DNA of 64,000 nt from UBA5072 sp963822145. GTDB taxonomy: Bacteria > Bacteroidota > Bacteroidia > Bacteroidales > UBA10428. The stretch spans positions 868,001-932,000 of the forward strand of contig CAWGGG010000004.1 in NCBI GenBank assembly GCA_963822145.1, written 5' to 3'. A program made the translations under genes and the position numbers. The notes under the pieces are model-generated. The model saw nothing but the letters and a program-made list of their open reading frames with translations, was not told where the DNA came from and made no database searches. Of the stretch, positions 35,099 through 43,603 are shown piece after piece (positions within the stretch are counted from its first letter, which is position 1; each line of letters opens with the position of its first letter).

Positions 35099-36503
35099 CG
35101 ATACAGAAATTCCTAAAAATATTCCCCAGCACCTCATCGTTGGTAATCTCTCCGGTGATCTCCCCCAGGTAATGGATGGTTTCGCGGATGTCCTGTGCCA
35201 GCAGGTCGCCCGTCAGACCCCCGGACAGCCCGTCACTTGCCCTTTTCATGGCTGCAAAGGCCTTTTCCAGGGCTTCATAGTGCCGCACATTGGTGATGAT
35301 CACGTCGTTTTCAGTAGTGCCTGACAAACCGGAAACCTCAAGGAGGGCCTGTTCCAGCAGGGCAAGGTTGACGCCCGATCTGGCAGTCATCGGGATCAGC
35401 GGCTCACCTGGACTGAGTAAACCCTGTAAGCTGGTTATAAGCATTTCAAGTTTCTCTGGAGGTAACCTGTCCATCTTGTTCAGTACTACGATCCTGTGCT
35501 TTTCTTCTTCGCCTGTGGAGGCTTTCATTTGCCGGGAAAGGTTGGTGATTTCTTCAGGATTGCTGTGGGTGTCGAGTACCTGGATGATAACGGCCGCCTG
35601 GTCGATTTTCTGCCAGGTACGCTCAATCCCGAGCTTTTCAATGGCATCTTCAGTATGCCGCAGTCCGGCCGTATCGATAAGCCGGAAATGCACACCACGG
35701 ATGCTGATCACATCCTCAATGGAATCACGCGTGGTGCCTGCAATATCAGATACAATGGCCTTTTCCTCGCTGACCAGCAGGTTGAGCAGGGTGGATTTTC
35801 CCACATTGGTCTTTCCGACAATGGCTACCGGAATTCCGTTTTTAATGACATTCCCCAGCACAAAAGACTTGCTCAAGGATTCCAGTGCCCCTGTGATTTC
35901 ATGCAGCAAATCCCTGAGCTGACCACGATCAGCAAACTCAACATCCTCCTCGCTGAAATCCAGCTCCAGCTCCACCAGGGAAGTGAAGGTCAGAAGCTTT
36001 CCACGCAGTTTCCTGATCTCAGCCGTAAAATCTCCCCTCATCTGGTTCATGGCAATCCGGTGCGCCGCCTTTGACCCGGAGGCAATGAGGTCGGCAACCG
36101 CTTCAACCTGCGTAAGATCGAGTTTCCCGTTTAAAAAGGCCCGCAGGGTGAATTCTCCCGCGGTTGCCATCCGGGCTCCCGATTTTATAAGCATTTCCAG
36201 GATCGTTTTCTGGATATAGGGCGATCCGTGACAGCTGATCTCCACGGTATCTTCACCGGAATAGGAATGGGGGTGCCTGAATAGCGTAACCACCACATCG
36301 TCAACCACCTGTGACCCTTCAGCAAGGGTAGCGAAATGCACCGTATTGGCCGGTTGTGAATTCAAATTGCCCTTTTTACCGGGCAACCGGATAATCTTTC
36401 CGGCTATATCCAGTGCATCGGGTCCGCTGCAGCGGATAACGGCAATGGCTCCCCGGCCGGGCGGCGTGGAAATGGCACAAATGGTGTCGGATTTGTTATA
36501 CAT
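35091..36503 (-). CDS. mnmE: tRNA modification GTPase MnmE
   Basis: 470 residues, full length. It has the N-terminal folate-binding domain (DTICAISTPPGRGAIAVIRCSG), a helical domain, and an inserted G domain: P-loop GKTNVGKST at about 227-235, switch GTTRDSIED, DTAG in LIDTAGLRHTED, and NKMD. It ends with the invariant CIGK motif whose Cys is needed for modification. With MnmG it makes the 5-carboxymethylaminomethyl group on wobble U34 of some tRNAs. It converges on the secreted repeat-protein gene and is divergent from sucD. Confidence 0.97.
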   Translation of the reverse strand: MYNKSDTICAISTPPGRGAIAVIRCSGPDALDIAGKIIRLPGKKGNLNSQPANTVHFATLAEGSQVVDDVVVTLFRHPHSYSGEDTVEISCHGSPYIQKTILEMLIKSGARMATAGEFTLRAFLNGKLDLTQVEAVADLIASGSKAAHRIAMNQMRGDFTAEIRKLRGKLLTFTSLVELELDFSEEDVEFADRGQLRDLLHEITGALESLSKSFVLGNVIKNGIPVAIVGKTNVGKSTLLNLLVSEEKAIVSDIAGTTRDSIEDVISIRGVHFRLIDTAGLRHTEDAIEKLGIERTWQKIDQAAVIIQVLDTHSNPEEITNLSRQMKASTGEEEKHRIVVLNKMDRLPPEKLEMLITSLQGLLSPGEPLIPMTARSGVNLALLEQALLEVSGLSGTTENDVIITNVRHYEALEKAFAAMKRASDGLSGGLTGDLLAQDIRETIHYLGEITGEITNDEVLGNIFRNFCIGK

Positions 36504-36567
36504 AAGATAGGTTTATCGCCTGGTCACGGCAAAGGTAAAGCGAATCGGCCAAGAAAGTTCCTGCTGA

Positions 36568-36598
36568 TTTGAATAAATATATTTTTATGTTACTTTTG
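36568..36598 (+). promoter_or_regulatory. sucD promoter
   Basis: TTTG at 36568-36571 and TACTTTTG at 36591-36598 are separated by exactly 19 bases, a full match to the Bacteroidetes TTTG-N19-TAnnTTTG promoter. The ATG follows 24 bases later. This is the best promoter in the window and supports the phylum call. Confidence 0.7.
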
Positions 36599-36622
36599 AA
36601 GCAATAAGATTATTCTGAACAT

Positions 36623-37495
36623 ATGAGCATTCTGTTAAACAAGCATTCACGCGTGATCGTGCAGGGTTTTACCGGCAGTGAAGGAACGTTTCATGCCCAG
36701 CAGATGATTGAGTACGGAACCCTGGTGGTGGGGGGCATTACGCCGGGCAAGGGCGGGCAAACGCATCTGGACAGGCCGGTCTTCAATACCGTGCAGGATG
36801 CCGTGAAAGCCACCGGAGCGGATACCTCAATAATATTTGTACCGGCTGCCTTTGCCGCAGATGCCATCATGGAAGCGGCAGAAGCCGGCATCAGGCTGGT
36901 GGTTTGCATTACAGAAGGCATTCCTACACAGGATATGGTCACGGTTAAACACTATCTCGAGGGCAGGGAAACCCGGCTTATTGGTCCGAATTGTCCCGGC
37001 ATCATTACGCCCGGAGAGGCCAAAGTCGGCATCATGCCCGGATTTATCCATAAAAAGGGTCATATCGGCATTGCCTCCCGGTCAGGAACGCTTACCTATG
37101 AAGCCGTGGACCAGATAACCAAAGCAGGCATGGGTCAGTCGACCTGCATCGGCATCGGAGGTGATCCCATCATTGGAACCACTAGTCTGGATGCTGTCAG
37201 ATTATTCATGGATGACCCGGAAACAGAGGGCATAATTTTGATCGGAGAGATCGGAGGGAGCATGGAAACGGATGCGGCCCGGTGGATCAAAGACCACGGC
37301 AAAAAGCCCGTAGTAGGCTTTATTGCCGGGCAGACTGCACCGAAAGGCAGGAGGATGGGGCATGCCGGCGCCATAATCGGTGGCGCAGAGGACACGGCAG
37401 CCGCTAAAATGAAGATCATGCGTGAATGCGGTATCCATGTTGTTGAATCTCCGGCCGACATTGCCGCAACCATGGTTAAAGCGCTTAAATCATAA
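36623..37495 (+). CDS. sucD: Succinyl-CoA synthetase alpha subunit
   Basis: 290 residues, usual length. The N-terminal CoA-binding domain has VIVQGFTGSEGTFHAQQMIEYG; the ligase domain has GPNCPGIITPGEAKVGIMP, TYEAVDQITKAGMGQSTCIGIGGDP and the phospho-histidine motif GRRMGHAGAI with His at about 247. It forms a heteromer with SucC to make succinyl-CoA or ATP/GTP in the TCA cycle or succinate fermentation. No sucC is found in the window, so the beta subunit must be elsewhere. The next gene starts four bases after the stop and is probably co-translated. Confidence 0.95.
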   Translation: MSILLNKHSRVIVQGFTGSEGTFHAQQMIEYGTLVVGGITPGKGGQTHLDRPVFNTVQDAVKATGADTSIIFVPAAFAADAIMEAAEAGIRLVVCITEGIPTQDMVTVKHYLEGRETRLIGPNCPGIITPGEAKVGIMPGFIHKKGHIGIASRSGTLTYEAVDQITKAGMGQSTCIGIGGDPIIGTTSLDAVRLFMDDPETEGIILIGEIGGSMETDAARWIKDHGKKPVVGFIAGQTAPKGRRMGHAGAIIGGAEDTAAAKMKIMRECGIHVVESPADIAATMVKALKS

Positions 37496-37498
37496 TAA

Positions 37499-38056
37499 AT
37501 GCAGGTAAAAGGCACTGCTGTCAGGACCACACGGGATTTTGTCAAGGTCAGATTTCCCCATCTTTATAATACCTGGCTTGAATCGCTTCCGGCAGCATCC
37601 AGACAACTTTTTTCCGGAACCGTGGACGCTACTGCCTGGTATCCCTTTACGGAAGGCTATATGATACCGGTATCAAAAATCATCGAACTCTGCTACCATA
37701 ACGATCACAGGACCGGGGGCGATGAACTGGGCAGTTTCAGTGCTGAAACTGCCTTAAGAGGTTTTTACAAGGTTTTCCTGCTTATTGCTTCGCCCCATTT
37801 TCTGTTGCAGCGGGCCTCCAAGATATTTACAACCTTTTATGAACCTTCGGAAATTGAAGCCTCCATTATCAACTCCAACAATGCCATCATGCGGATCACC
37901 CGGTTCGAAGGGATCGATGAAGCTGTGGAGTACAGGATCGCCGGCTGGATCCGCAAAGCCCTGGAACTGGCCAACTGTCAGGGAACTACTTATGAAATAA
38001 AGAAATTCCTTTCCAGGGGCGATGATGCTACCGAGATCCACTTTCACTGGATTTAA
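37499..38056 (+). CDS. DUF2378/TIGR02265-like protein
   Basis: 185 residues, cytosolic. The pattern VKGTAVRTTRDFVKVRFP at the start, ATAWYPF in the middle, then GSFSAETALRGFYKVFLLIASPHFLLQRASKIFTTFY matches the family first described as a myxobacterial paralogue group (TIGR02265, DUF2378), whose fold is related to haem-NO-binding/V4R domains. Function is unknown. It follows sucD by three bases, so it may sense something linked to succinyl-CoA metabolism; this is only positional inference. The end of the gene runs directly into a GGGACAA microsatellite. Confidence 0.6.
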   Translation: MQVKGTAVRTTRDFVKVRFPHLYNTWLESLPAASRQLFSGTVDATAWYPFTEGYMIPVSKIIELCYHNDHRTGGDELGSFSAETALRGFYKVFLLIASPHFLLQRASKIFTTFYEPSEIEASIINSNNAIMRITRFEGIDEAVEYRIAGWIRKALELANCQGTTYEIKKFLSRGDDATEIHFHWI

Positions 38057-38059
38057 GAA

Positions 38060-38216
38060 GGGACAAGGGACGAGGGACAAGGGACAAGGGACGAGGGACA
38101 AGTGTTCAAGAGTAAAAGGCTATGAGAGTATGAGTGTGAGTGAGGGTGATAGTCATACCCGAATCAAAAATCCAATAACCCGCTTGTCCCTCGTCCCCTG
38201 TCCCTCGTCCCTTCTT
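38060..38216. repeat. Microsatellite arms forming a large inverted repeat
   Basis: 38060-38102 holds six 7-base units GGGACAA/GGGACGA. 38183-38216 holds the same units in reverse orientation (TTGTCCC/TCGTCCC). About 80 bases separate the arms, so the gap between the two converging genes can fold into a long imperfect hairpin that could act as a two-way terminator. A related GGGACGAGGGAC block occurs at 42337-42358. Confidence 0.75.
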
Positions 38217-38958
38217 ACTGTTCCAGTGCCTTGAAATTCCACTTCGTAAAATCTCTGCTGGCTTCCGCCTTTTGCTCCAGGGCATCGGGCAGCTCCGGGA
38301 AAAAGTCCAGGCCGGTGATCTTTTCCAGCTCATCCACGGAAAGTGCGAATGATATGGGCGCTCCGCTGGCGACATTGATGCGGAAGACAAATCCGATGGC
38401 CCTTTCGCCGTTTACGTCGAGCACAGCTTTATAGTAGCGTTCCGGAATGCTGATTTTATTGGGTCCGAAAGTGCCGAATGGTGCGTCGGCCAGGACCGGT
38501 CCCGTTACCACATACAGGATGTTTCCTTCTTTGGCCCACTCCCGGATGAGTTTCTCCATCACTTTCCAGACGTATTTGTTGAAGGCAGGTTTCTGCGGAA
38601 CGGTGTTCGACATCAGGAAAGTTTCATCCACAGCCTGCTGTGAAGGGAACATATCTTCGGGAGGCACCAGTTGCCCGATAATGAAGCCGGCGTCCCTATA
38701 ATCCCTGGTGCTTGCTGTACCTGTTGTTACCAGAGGATCTTCAGAATATTTCTCTTTAAAGGTCCCGGTTGCTTTTGCCTGTTCCGGAGTCAGCTGATAA
38801 GCTGCCCATGAGGTCAGTTCATATCCTTCATTGTATGAAAGTGAGAAGAGCGTATGTTTCACCAGTTGTTCACGGGGTGATGGCGCGGGCAGTTCATACT
38901 GCTGGGCATCCAGGTAAATAGTGAAAAGTGAAAAAAGTAAAGTTGCAAGTGGTTTCAT
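38215..38958 (-). CDS. Exported DNA/RNA non-specific endonuclease-family protein, probably inactive
   Basis: 247 residues with a signal peptide (MKPLATLLFSLFTIYLDAQ). It has the NUC1 family framework: SLSYNEGYELTSWAAYQL, TRDYRDAGFIIGQLVPPEDM, DETFLMSNTVPQKPAFNKYVWKVME and YVVTGPVL. In active members the core is DRGH-L-AP-A-DM; here the same place reads IIGQ-L-VP-E-DM, so the catalytic His is Gln and the preceding Asp and Arg are Ile. The metal-binding Asn (FNKYVW) is retained. The fold is certain but hydrolysis is doubtful; it may bind nucleic acid or have another role. It lies downstream of dnaE on the same strand. Confidence 0.8.
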   Translation of the reverse strand: MKPLATLLFSLFTIYLDAQQYELPAPSPREQLVKHTLFSLSYNEGYELTSWAAYQLTPEQAKATGTFKEKYSEDPLVTTGTASTRDYRDAGFIIGQLVPPEDMFPSQQAVDETFLMSNTVPQKPAFNKYVWKVMEKLIREWAKEGNILYVVTGPVLADAPFGTFGPNKISIPERYYKAVLDVNGERAIGFVFRINVASGAPISFALSVDELEKITGLDFFPELPDALEQKAEASRDFTKWNFKALEQ

Positions 38959-39022
38959 GGCATTTGTTTTTATCCTTTACGAAAAAACATCTTTTAGGTT
39001 AACCAGTTGACCAAGCCTTTTC

Positions 39023-39066
39023 CCAGTCACCAGTCACAAGTCACCAGTCACCAGTCACCAGTCACT
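39023..39066. repeat. CCAGTCA microsatellite after dnaE
   Basis: Six 7-base units CCAGTCA (one ACAAGTCA variant) start inside the dnaE stop codon and fill the first part of the gap before the nuclease-family gene. Confidence 0.85.
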
Positions 39067-42007
39067 AATACCTGGGATCTTTTCTAAACGGCAACTTCGC
39101 CATTTTCTCCACGGTAATGCTGGGGAACCCGAATTCTTCAGTCACCACACCCAGCACGAGATAGACGCCATATCCCCGGAAAGGATAGTCTTTAAGCGAA
39201 TTGGGGAAATTCACAGTGTCAAAGAATTCCCCGTGCATGTCGAGGAAACAGCCAAAGTGCATCCATTCCCCCTTCACGGTATGCACATATTTGATGGTGA
39301 CCAGGTTTCCGAGCATGCGAACCTTCCGGCCCACCTGATTTATCAGATCGGAAGCATGAACAGGGCTGCGAAAGGAGGTTTCCAGCAGGTCAAAACTGCT
39401 GAGGGTAACCGGGAATCCGAGGAGTTCAATTTCGTCATAGGCATCTTCGATCCGGGTTTGTTCCAGTTTGGGCAGAACGAAGTCCCTGGGTTTTTCCTGA
39501 AACAGTCTGGGTACGTTACTGTCCGGCGAGCTCTTTCCCAGCATGAGATGGGCTTCCCACAACAGTTGTCTTTTGGTTTTACCGGTAAACCGGAAGGCAT
39601 CCAGCCGGATCAGGATCACCAGCTGTTCGATGCCTGCCGGTACCCGGTTGATGAAATCCTCCAGGCTGAGGTATTCCCCGTTGCGTTCGCGCTCATCGAC
39701 AAGAATCCCGGCCAGTTTCTGCTCGAGGTTGGCGATATGCACAAACCCGATATAAACATCGCTGCCGTAAATACAGGTCTTATAAACGCTTTTATTGACA
39801 CAGGGTAATAGTAGGGTAGCCCCCGACCGTTTGGCTTCGTTAAAATACACCCAGGTGCGGTAAAAGCCACCAAAATTATTGATCACGGCCACCATAAATT
39901 CCCGGGGATAAAACGTTTTCAGGTACAGGCTCTGGTAGCTCTCCACGGCATAGGAAGCGGAATGGGCTTTTGAAAAGGCGTACCCGGCAAATGAGGCTAC
40001 CTGCCGCCACACCTCGGCTGTGAGTTCCATCGGATAGCCCCTTTCGCGGCAATTGCTGAAGAACCTTTCCCGGATCCTTTCAAATTCACCCCGGGAGCGG
40101 AATCTCCCGGCCATGGCCCGGCGCAGTATATCGGCGTCGGCCAGGTCAAGGCCTGCAAAATGATGGCAGATCTTAATCACATCTTCCTGGTAAACCATAA
40201 CGCCGTAGGTCTCCTTTAGCTGTTCTTCCATCACCGGGTGCAGGTAGCTGAACCCCTGCGGATCATGAAACCTCTTGATGTATTCCTTCATCATGCCCGA
40301 TTTGGCCACGCCCGGCCTGATGATGGAGCTGGCAGCGACGAGCGACAGGTAGTTGTTGCATTTCAGTTTTTTGAGCAACCCGCGCATGGCGGGACTCTCG
40401 ATGTAGAAGCACCCGATGGCCTCGCCCCGGTAGAGCCGGTCATTCACCTTTTCATCCTTCTTGAAATCGATTACCCGGTGCACATCCACCTTAATACCCC
40501 TGTTCTGCAGGATGATATCCACGCTTTCATTGATGTGCCCTATCCCGCGCTGGCTGAGAATGTCCAGCTTTTCAAACCCTATGGCTTCTGCCACATACAT
40601 ATCAAACTGCGTGGTGGGAAAACCCTTGGGTGGCAGATCCAGTGCCGTGTAACAGGTAAGCGGTTCTTCCGAAATGAGGATGCCCCCGGCATGGATGCTG
40701 CGGATGTTGGGGAAATCCATCAACCGGTCGCCCAGCCGGAACAACTGCCGGGTCACCTCATCCGGATGCTTCTCCCCGGCAGGATGATCCACGAGGCGGT
40801 CGATTTCCTCCTTGGGCAGTCCGTAAACCTTACCCAGCTCACGAAAAATGGAACGGTCACGAAAGGTGGTAACGGTTCCCAGTAAGGCAGTGTGCTTCTT
40901 GCCATAGCGTTTGAAAATATAATCCTGCACCTCATCACGGTCCTTCCAGGAAAAGTCGATATCAAAATCGGGCGGAGAAGTACGCTTGGGATTGATAAAA
41001 CGTTCAAAATACAGGTTCAGCTCAATGGGATCCACATCGGTAATCTTGAGGCAATAGGCCACAATGCTGTTGGCGCCGCTGCCACGGCCCACGTGATAAA
41101 AACCACGGCTCATGGAATACCGGATGATGTCCCAGGTGATCAGGAAATAAGCCGAGAAACCAAGATTATCGATCACTCCCAACTCATGTTTAACCCGCTT
41201 CAGGGCTTCCGGGTTGGATTTCCCATAGCGGTAAGTCATACCGTCGAAGGCCAGTTTTTCAAGCAGGAGCCTGTCGTCGTAACGGCTCCCGGTAAAGGTG
41301 CGTTTGTTCTTCACGGTGTTGAAATCCATTTCCATGGAACAGGTATCGGTCAACCGCTCGGTATTCCGGAGGATTTGCGGATAATCGGAATAGAGGATCG
41401 GAATGAAATCAGGAGGCAAAAATAGTTCTTTGGGCGAAGCCAGGTCGCCGGGCATGAGTTTGCTCAGCAGGGTATTGTTATCGATGGCGCGAAGATGCCG
41501 GTGCAGTTCGTATTCCTCTTCCGCACCAAAGGTAACCGGTAACAGTGCCACCAGTTGCTGCTGGTGATAACGGAAACGCGAGGTGACCAGCCGGTTGATC
41601 TCTTCGGGCCTGATGCCGATAAACTCATTTTCTGCAGGCTTAATGGGAATGGAGCTGTTAAAAGGGTACACGACGTATACTTCCTCAAAAGCCGGAGCAC
41701 GGGGCGGGAGCGGGGTCTTTTCCAGGTTATGCCGGGTAAGAAACTCATTTATCTCCCTGAATCCTTTGTTATTGCGGGCAAGGGCAATGAACAGCAGCCG
41801 GTTCTGCGCATCCCTGAACTCGATACCGGCGATGGGCTTTATGCTGGCGAGCCTGCATTCCCGTATAAAATCCATCATACCCATGCAGTTGTTGATATCC
41901 GTCATGGCCATGGCGCTGACATCGTTTTTCAGGGCCTCAGCCACGAGCTTTTCAACCGGCAGGGTGCCGTAGCGCAGGCTGTAGTAAGAGTGGCAGTTGA
42001 GGAACAT
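39065..42007 (-). CDS. dnaE: Short DNA polymerase III alpha-type subunit (DnaE2/ImuC-like)
   Basis: 980 residues, shorter than replicative alpha subunits. A PHP domain (about 1-200) starts FLNCHSYYSLRYGTLPVEKL; its MTDINN lacks the His of the usual TDHGN, so its metal site is probably lost. The palm has PDFDIDFSWKDRDEV near 340-348 (two catalytic Asp) and KLDILSQRG near 480 (third Asp). The chain ends after an OB fold (VRMLGNLVTIKYVHT ... ITVEKMAKLPF), without the tau-binding tail of replicative alpha, as in error-prone DnaE2/ImuC. It lies in an operon with a 59-residue ORF and dinB under an S24 repressor. Translesion synthesis is the likely role; a housekeeping role is unlikely but not excluded. 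Confidence 0.88.
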   Translation of the reverse strand: MFLNCHSYYSLRYGTLPVEKLVAEALKNDVSAMAMTDINNCMGMMDFIRECRLASIKPIAGIEFRDAQNRLLFIALARNNKGFREINEFLTRHNLEKTPLPPRAPAFEEVYVVYPFNSSIPIKPAENEFIGIRPEEINRLVTSRFRYHQQQLVALLPVTFGAEEEYELHRHLRAIDNNTLLSKLMPGDLASPKELFLPPDFIPILYSDYPQILRNTERLTDTCSMEMDFNTVKNKRTFTGSRYDDRLLLEKLAFDGMTYRYGKSNPEALKRVKHELGVIDNLGFSAYFLITWDIIRYSMSRGFYHVGRGSGANSIVAYCLKITDVDPIELNLYFERFINPKRTSPPDFDIDFSWKDRDEVQDYIFKRYGKKHTALLGTVTTFRDRSIFRELGKVYGLPKEEIDRLVDHPAGEKHPDEVTRQLFRLGDRLMDFPNIRSIHAGGILISEEPLTCYTALDLPPKGFPTTQFDMYVAEAIGFEKLDILSQRGIGHINESVDIILQNRGIKVDVHRVIDFKKDEKVNDRLYRGEAIGCFYIESPAMRGLLKKLKCNNYLSLVAASSIIRPGVAKSGMMKEYIKRFHDPQGFSYLHPVMEEQLKETYGVMVYQEDVIKICHHFAGLDLADADILRRAMAGRFRSRGEFERIRERFFSNCRERGYPMELTAEVWRQVASFAGYAFSKAHSASYAVESYQSLYLKTFYPREFMVAVINNFGGFYRTWVYFNEAKRSGATLLLPCVNKSVYKTCIYGSDVYIGFVHIANLEQKLAGILVDERERNGEYLSLEDFINRVPAGIEQLVILIRLDAFRFTGKTKRQLLWEAHLMLGKSSPDSNVPRLFQEKPRDFVLPKLEQTRIEDAYDEIELLGFPVTLSSFDLLETSFRSPVHASDLINQVGRKVRMLGNLVTIKYVHTVKGEWMHFGCFLDMHGEFFDTVNFPNSLKDYPFRGYGVYLVLGVVTEEFGFPSITVEKMAKLPFRKDPRY

Positions 42008-42009
42008 TA

Positions 42010-42092
42010 AAGTGATGAAGTGATTAAGTGATGAAGTGATTAAGTGATGAAGTGATTAAGTGATTAAGTGATGAAGTGATTAAGTGATGAAG
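42010..42092. repeat. 8-bp microsatellite AAGTGATG/AAGTGATT
   Basis: Ten units of AAGTGATG or AAGTGATT. It ends three bases from the dnaE ATG on the minus strand, so it occupies the whole dnaE ribosome-binding region between the small ORF and dnaE. Slippage would change operon spacing without touching a coding frame. Confidence 0.9.
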
Positions 42093-42109
42093 AGGTGATC
42101 GGGGACTGA

Positions 42110-42289
42110 TTACCGATTTCCGATCACCTGTAAAGCCGGATTCTCCGTAATCAGGTAATTCCGGTAATTCTTACGTTCCATCATGGCATAGGCCCACAAT
42201 ACCAGTTCCTCTTTGGAGGCATGGAGCAGCTTTCCGGTCACTTCCGTTTCAAACCATCCCTCCTTGTCCAGAAAAAATAATCGCATCAT
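42110..42289 (-). CDS. 59-residue ORF between dinB and dnaE
   Basis: Reading from the ATG pair at 42286/42289 gives 59 residues: MMRLFFLDKEGWFETEVTGK, then LLHASKEELVLWAYAMMERK and NYRNYLITENPALQVIGNR, stop at 42110. Composition is coding-like, with amphipathic helix character (ASKEELVLWAYAMMERKNYR). It sits on the same strand as dinB and dnaE, filling the place where actinobacterial and proteobacterial mutagenesis operons have imuA or imuB. It is too short to be ImuA. A role as an adaptor for the two polymerases is speculation; the ORF itself is well supported by position and frame. Confidence 0.65.
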   Translation of the reverse strand: MMRLFFLDKEGWFETEVTGKLLHASKEELVLWAYAMMERKNYRNYLITENPALQVIGNR

Positions 42290-42292
42290 TCT

Positions 42293-42327
42293 ATTTGTTG
42301 ATTTGTTGATTTGTTGATTTGTTGATT
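42293..42327. repeat. 8-bp microsatellite ATTTGTTG
   Basis: Four full ATTTGTTG units plus ATT, lying between the small ORF start (42289) and the dinB stop (42356). A GC-rich GTCCCTCGTCCC block, related to the arms at 38 kb, follows. Confidence 0.85.
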
Positions 42328-42355
42328 CATCCCGCTCGTTCCCCGTCCCTCGTCC

Positions 42356-43525
42356 CTATATTCCCACCGCCCTTACCACCGCCTTCTTCCCGTACCGTCC
42401 CCGCATCCGGTCGATTTCCTGGTACAGGCGAACCATTTCAGGGGTATCCTCAAACAGGTGCAGCTGGGGTGTTCCCCGTACCAGGTGGCTGAGCTTGACC
42501 CCGATGAGCCGGATGAGCATACGCCGCTGGTAAAGCTTTACAAACAGCGATTTCGCCAGTCCGATCAGCTTGTGGTCGAATGAAGTGTAGGGGATGCGCT
42601 GCTGCAGTGTGTGGGTATCAAAATTCGAATAGCGGATCTTCACCGTAATGCAGGAAACGAGCTTTTCTTCTTTGCGCAACTCATAGGCAATCTTTTCCAC
42701 CATGCCCACCAGCGTATGGTTCAGCAGTACCAGGTCGGTGGTGTCGGTGTCGAAAGTACGTTCCGCACTGATCGACTTCTGCTCCCAATATGGTATTACC
42801 GGCGTGGTGTCGATGCCATTGGACTTTTTCCAGATGTCAATGCCGTTCTTGCCCAGCACCTTTTCCATCATTTCCGGGGGTATCCGGCTCAGTGTACCAA
42901 TGGTGGCCACGCCCATGGAACGCAACAGGTGAAAGGTCCTGTCCCCGATCATGGGTATCCTGCTGATGGGCAGGGGGTCGAGAAAAGGCTTCACAAGCTG
43001 GCCCGGGACCTCCTTTTCTCCGTTCGGCTTGGCCTCGCCGGTAGCGATCTTCGAAACGGTTTTGTTGACCGACAGGCCGGAAGATATGGGCAACCCGGTT
43101 TGCTTAATGATTTCACGGCGCAATTCCTGTGCCCATTTCTGACAGCCGAAGAAACGGTCCATCCCTGTGAGGTCAATATAATGCTCGTCAATGGAAGCCT
43201 TTTCATATACCGGGGAACGCTCGGCAATAATATCCGTGACGATGTTCGAATATTTGCTGTACAGGTCCATATCCCCCCGTACCACAATGGCATCGGCACA
43301 CAACTGCCTGGCCATCTTCATGGGCATGGCCGAATGCACACCGTACTTCCGGGCCTCGTAACTGCAACTCGAAACCACGCCGCGGCCCGACATGCTGCCG
43401 ATCACCACAGGCTTCCCGTTCAGCTTGCTGTTGATCAGCCGCTCCACCGAAACAAAAAAACTATCGAGATCGAAGTGAATGATGTTTCTGCGACTGATAT
43501 TCTCCGGTGTATCTGAAAAAATCAT
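42356..43525 (-). CDS. dinB: Y-family DNA polymerase (DinB/Pol IV)
   Basis: 389 residues. Catalytic palm motifs are IIHFDLDSFFVSVE at about 15-28 and KASIDEHYIDLTG at about 108-120 (SIDE-type Asp/Glu). The thumb has helix-hairpin-helix-like parts (SRIPMIGDRTFHLLRSMGVATIGTL), and the little finger follows. TPQLHLFED near 365 is a good beta-clamp-binding motif (QLxLF). It makes error-prone bypass synthesis past lesions. It heads the operon dinB, 59-residue ORF, dnaE, and is divergent from an S24-type repressor whose probable operator sits five bases before its start. Confidence 0.93.
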   Translation of the reverse strand: MIFSDTPENISRRNIIHFDLDSFFVSVERLINSKLNGKPVVIGSMSGRGVVSSCSYEARKYGVHSAMPMKMARQLCADAIVVRGDMDLYSKYSNIVTDIIAERSPVYEKASIDEHYIDLTGMDRFFGCQKWAQELRREIIKQTGLPISSGLSVNKTVSKIATGEAKPNGEKEVPGQLVKPFLDPLPISRIPMIGDRTFHLLRSMGVATIGTLSRIPPEMMEKVLGKNGIDIWKKSNGIDTTPVIPYWEQKSISAERTFDTDTTDLVLLNHTLVGMVEKIAYELRKEEKLVSCITVKIRYSNFDTHTLQQRIPYTSFDHKLIGLAKSLFVKLYQRRMLIRLIGVKLSHLVRGTPQLHLFEDTPEMVRLYQEIDRMRGRYGKKAVVRAVGI

Positions 43526-43529
43526 AAAA

Positions 43530-43570
43530 TGATTATATAATAATCAAACATTGTGATCATAATATAATCA
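43530..43570. promoter_or_regulatory. Two LexA-like palindromic operators
   Basis: TGATTATATAATAATCA (43530-43546) has perfect 7-bp arms around ATA. TGATCATAATATAATCA (43554-43570) is the same site with one mismatch. Centres are 24 bp apart, and the outer arms also pair with each other. They fill the gap between dinB and the divergent S24 regulator, so binding would repress both. Confidence 0.7.
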
Positions 43571-43603
43571 TTTTTTATTATATTAGCAAAAAAAATCAAT
43601 GCC

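Noticed and set aside
38060..38216. Ends of an insertion sequence
   Set aside because: The inverted arms enclose only about 80 bases and no transposase; more likely a hairpin from a microsatellite.
39233..39808. 191-codon plus-strand ORF opposite dnaE
   Set aside because: Antisense shadow of a strongly conserved polymerase frame.
42010..42092. CRISPR-like array
   Set aside because: Units of eight bases with no unique spacers; a simple microsatellite. The same holds for 44412-44535.
42611..43516. 301-codon plus-strand ORF opposite dinB
   Set aside because: Long only because of the codon use of dinB on the other strand; His/Gly-rich composition typical of a shadow frame.
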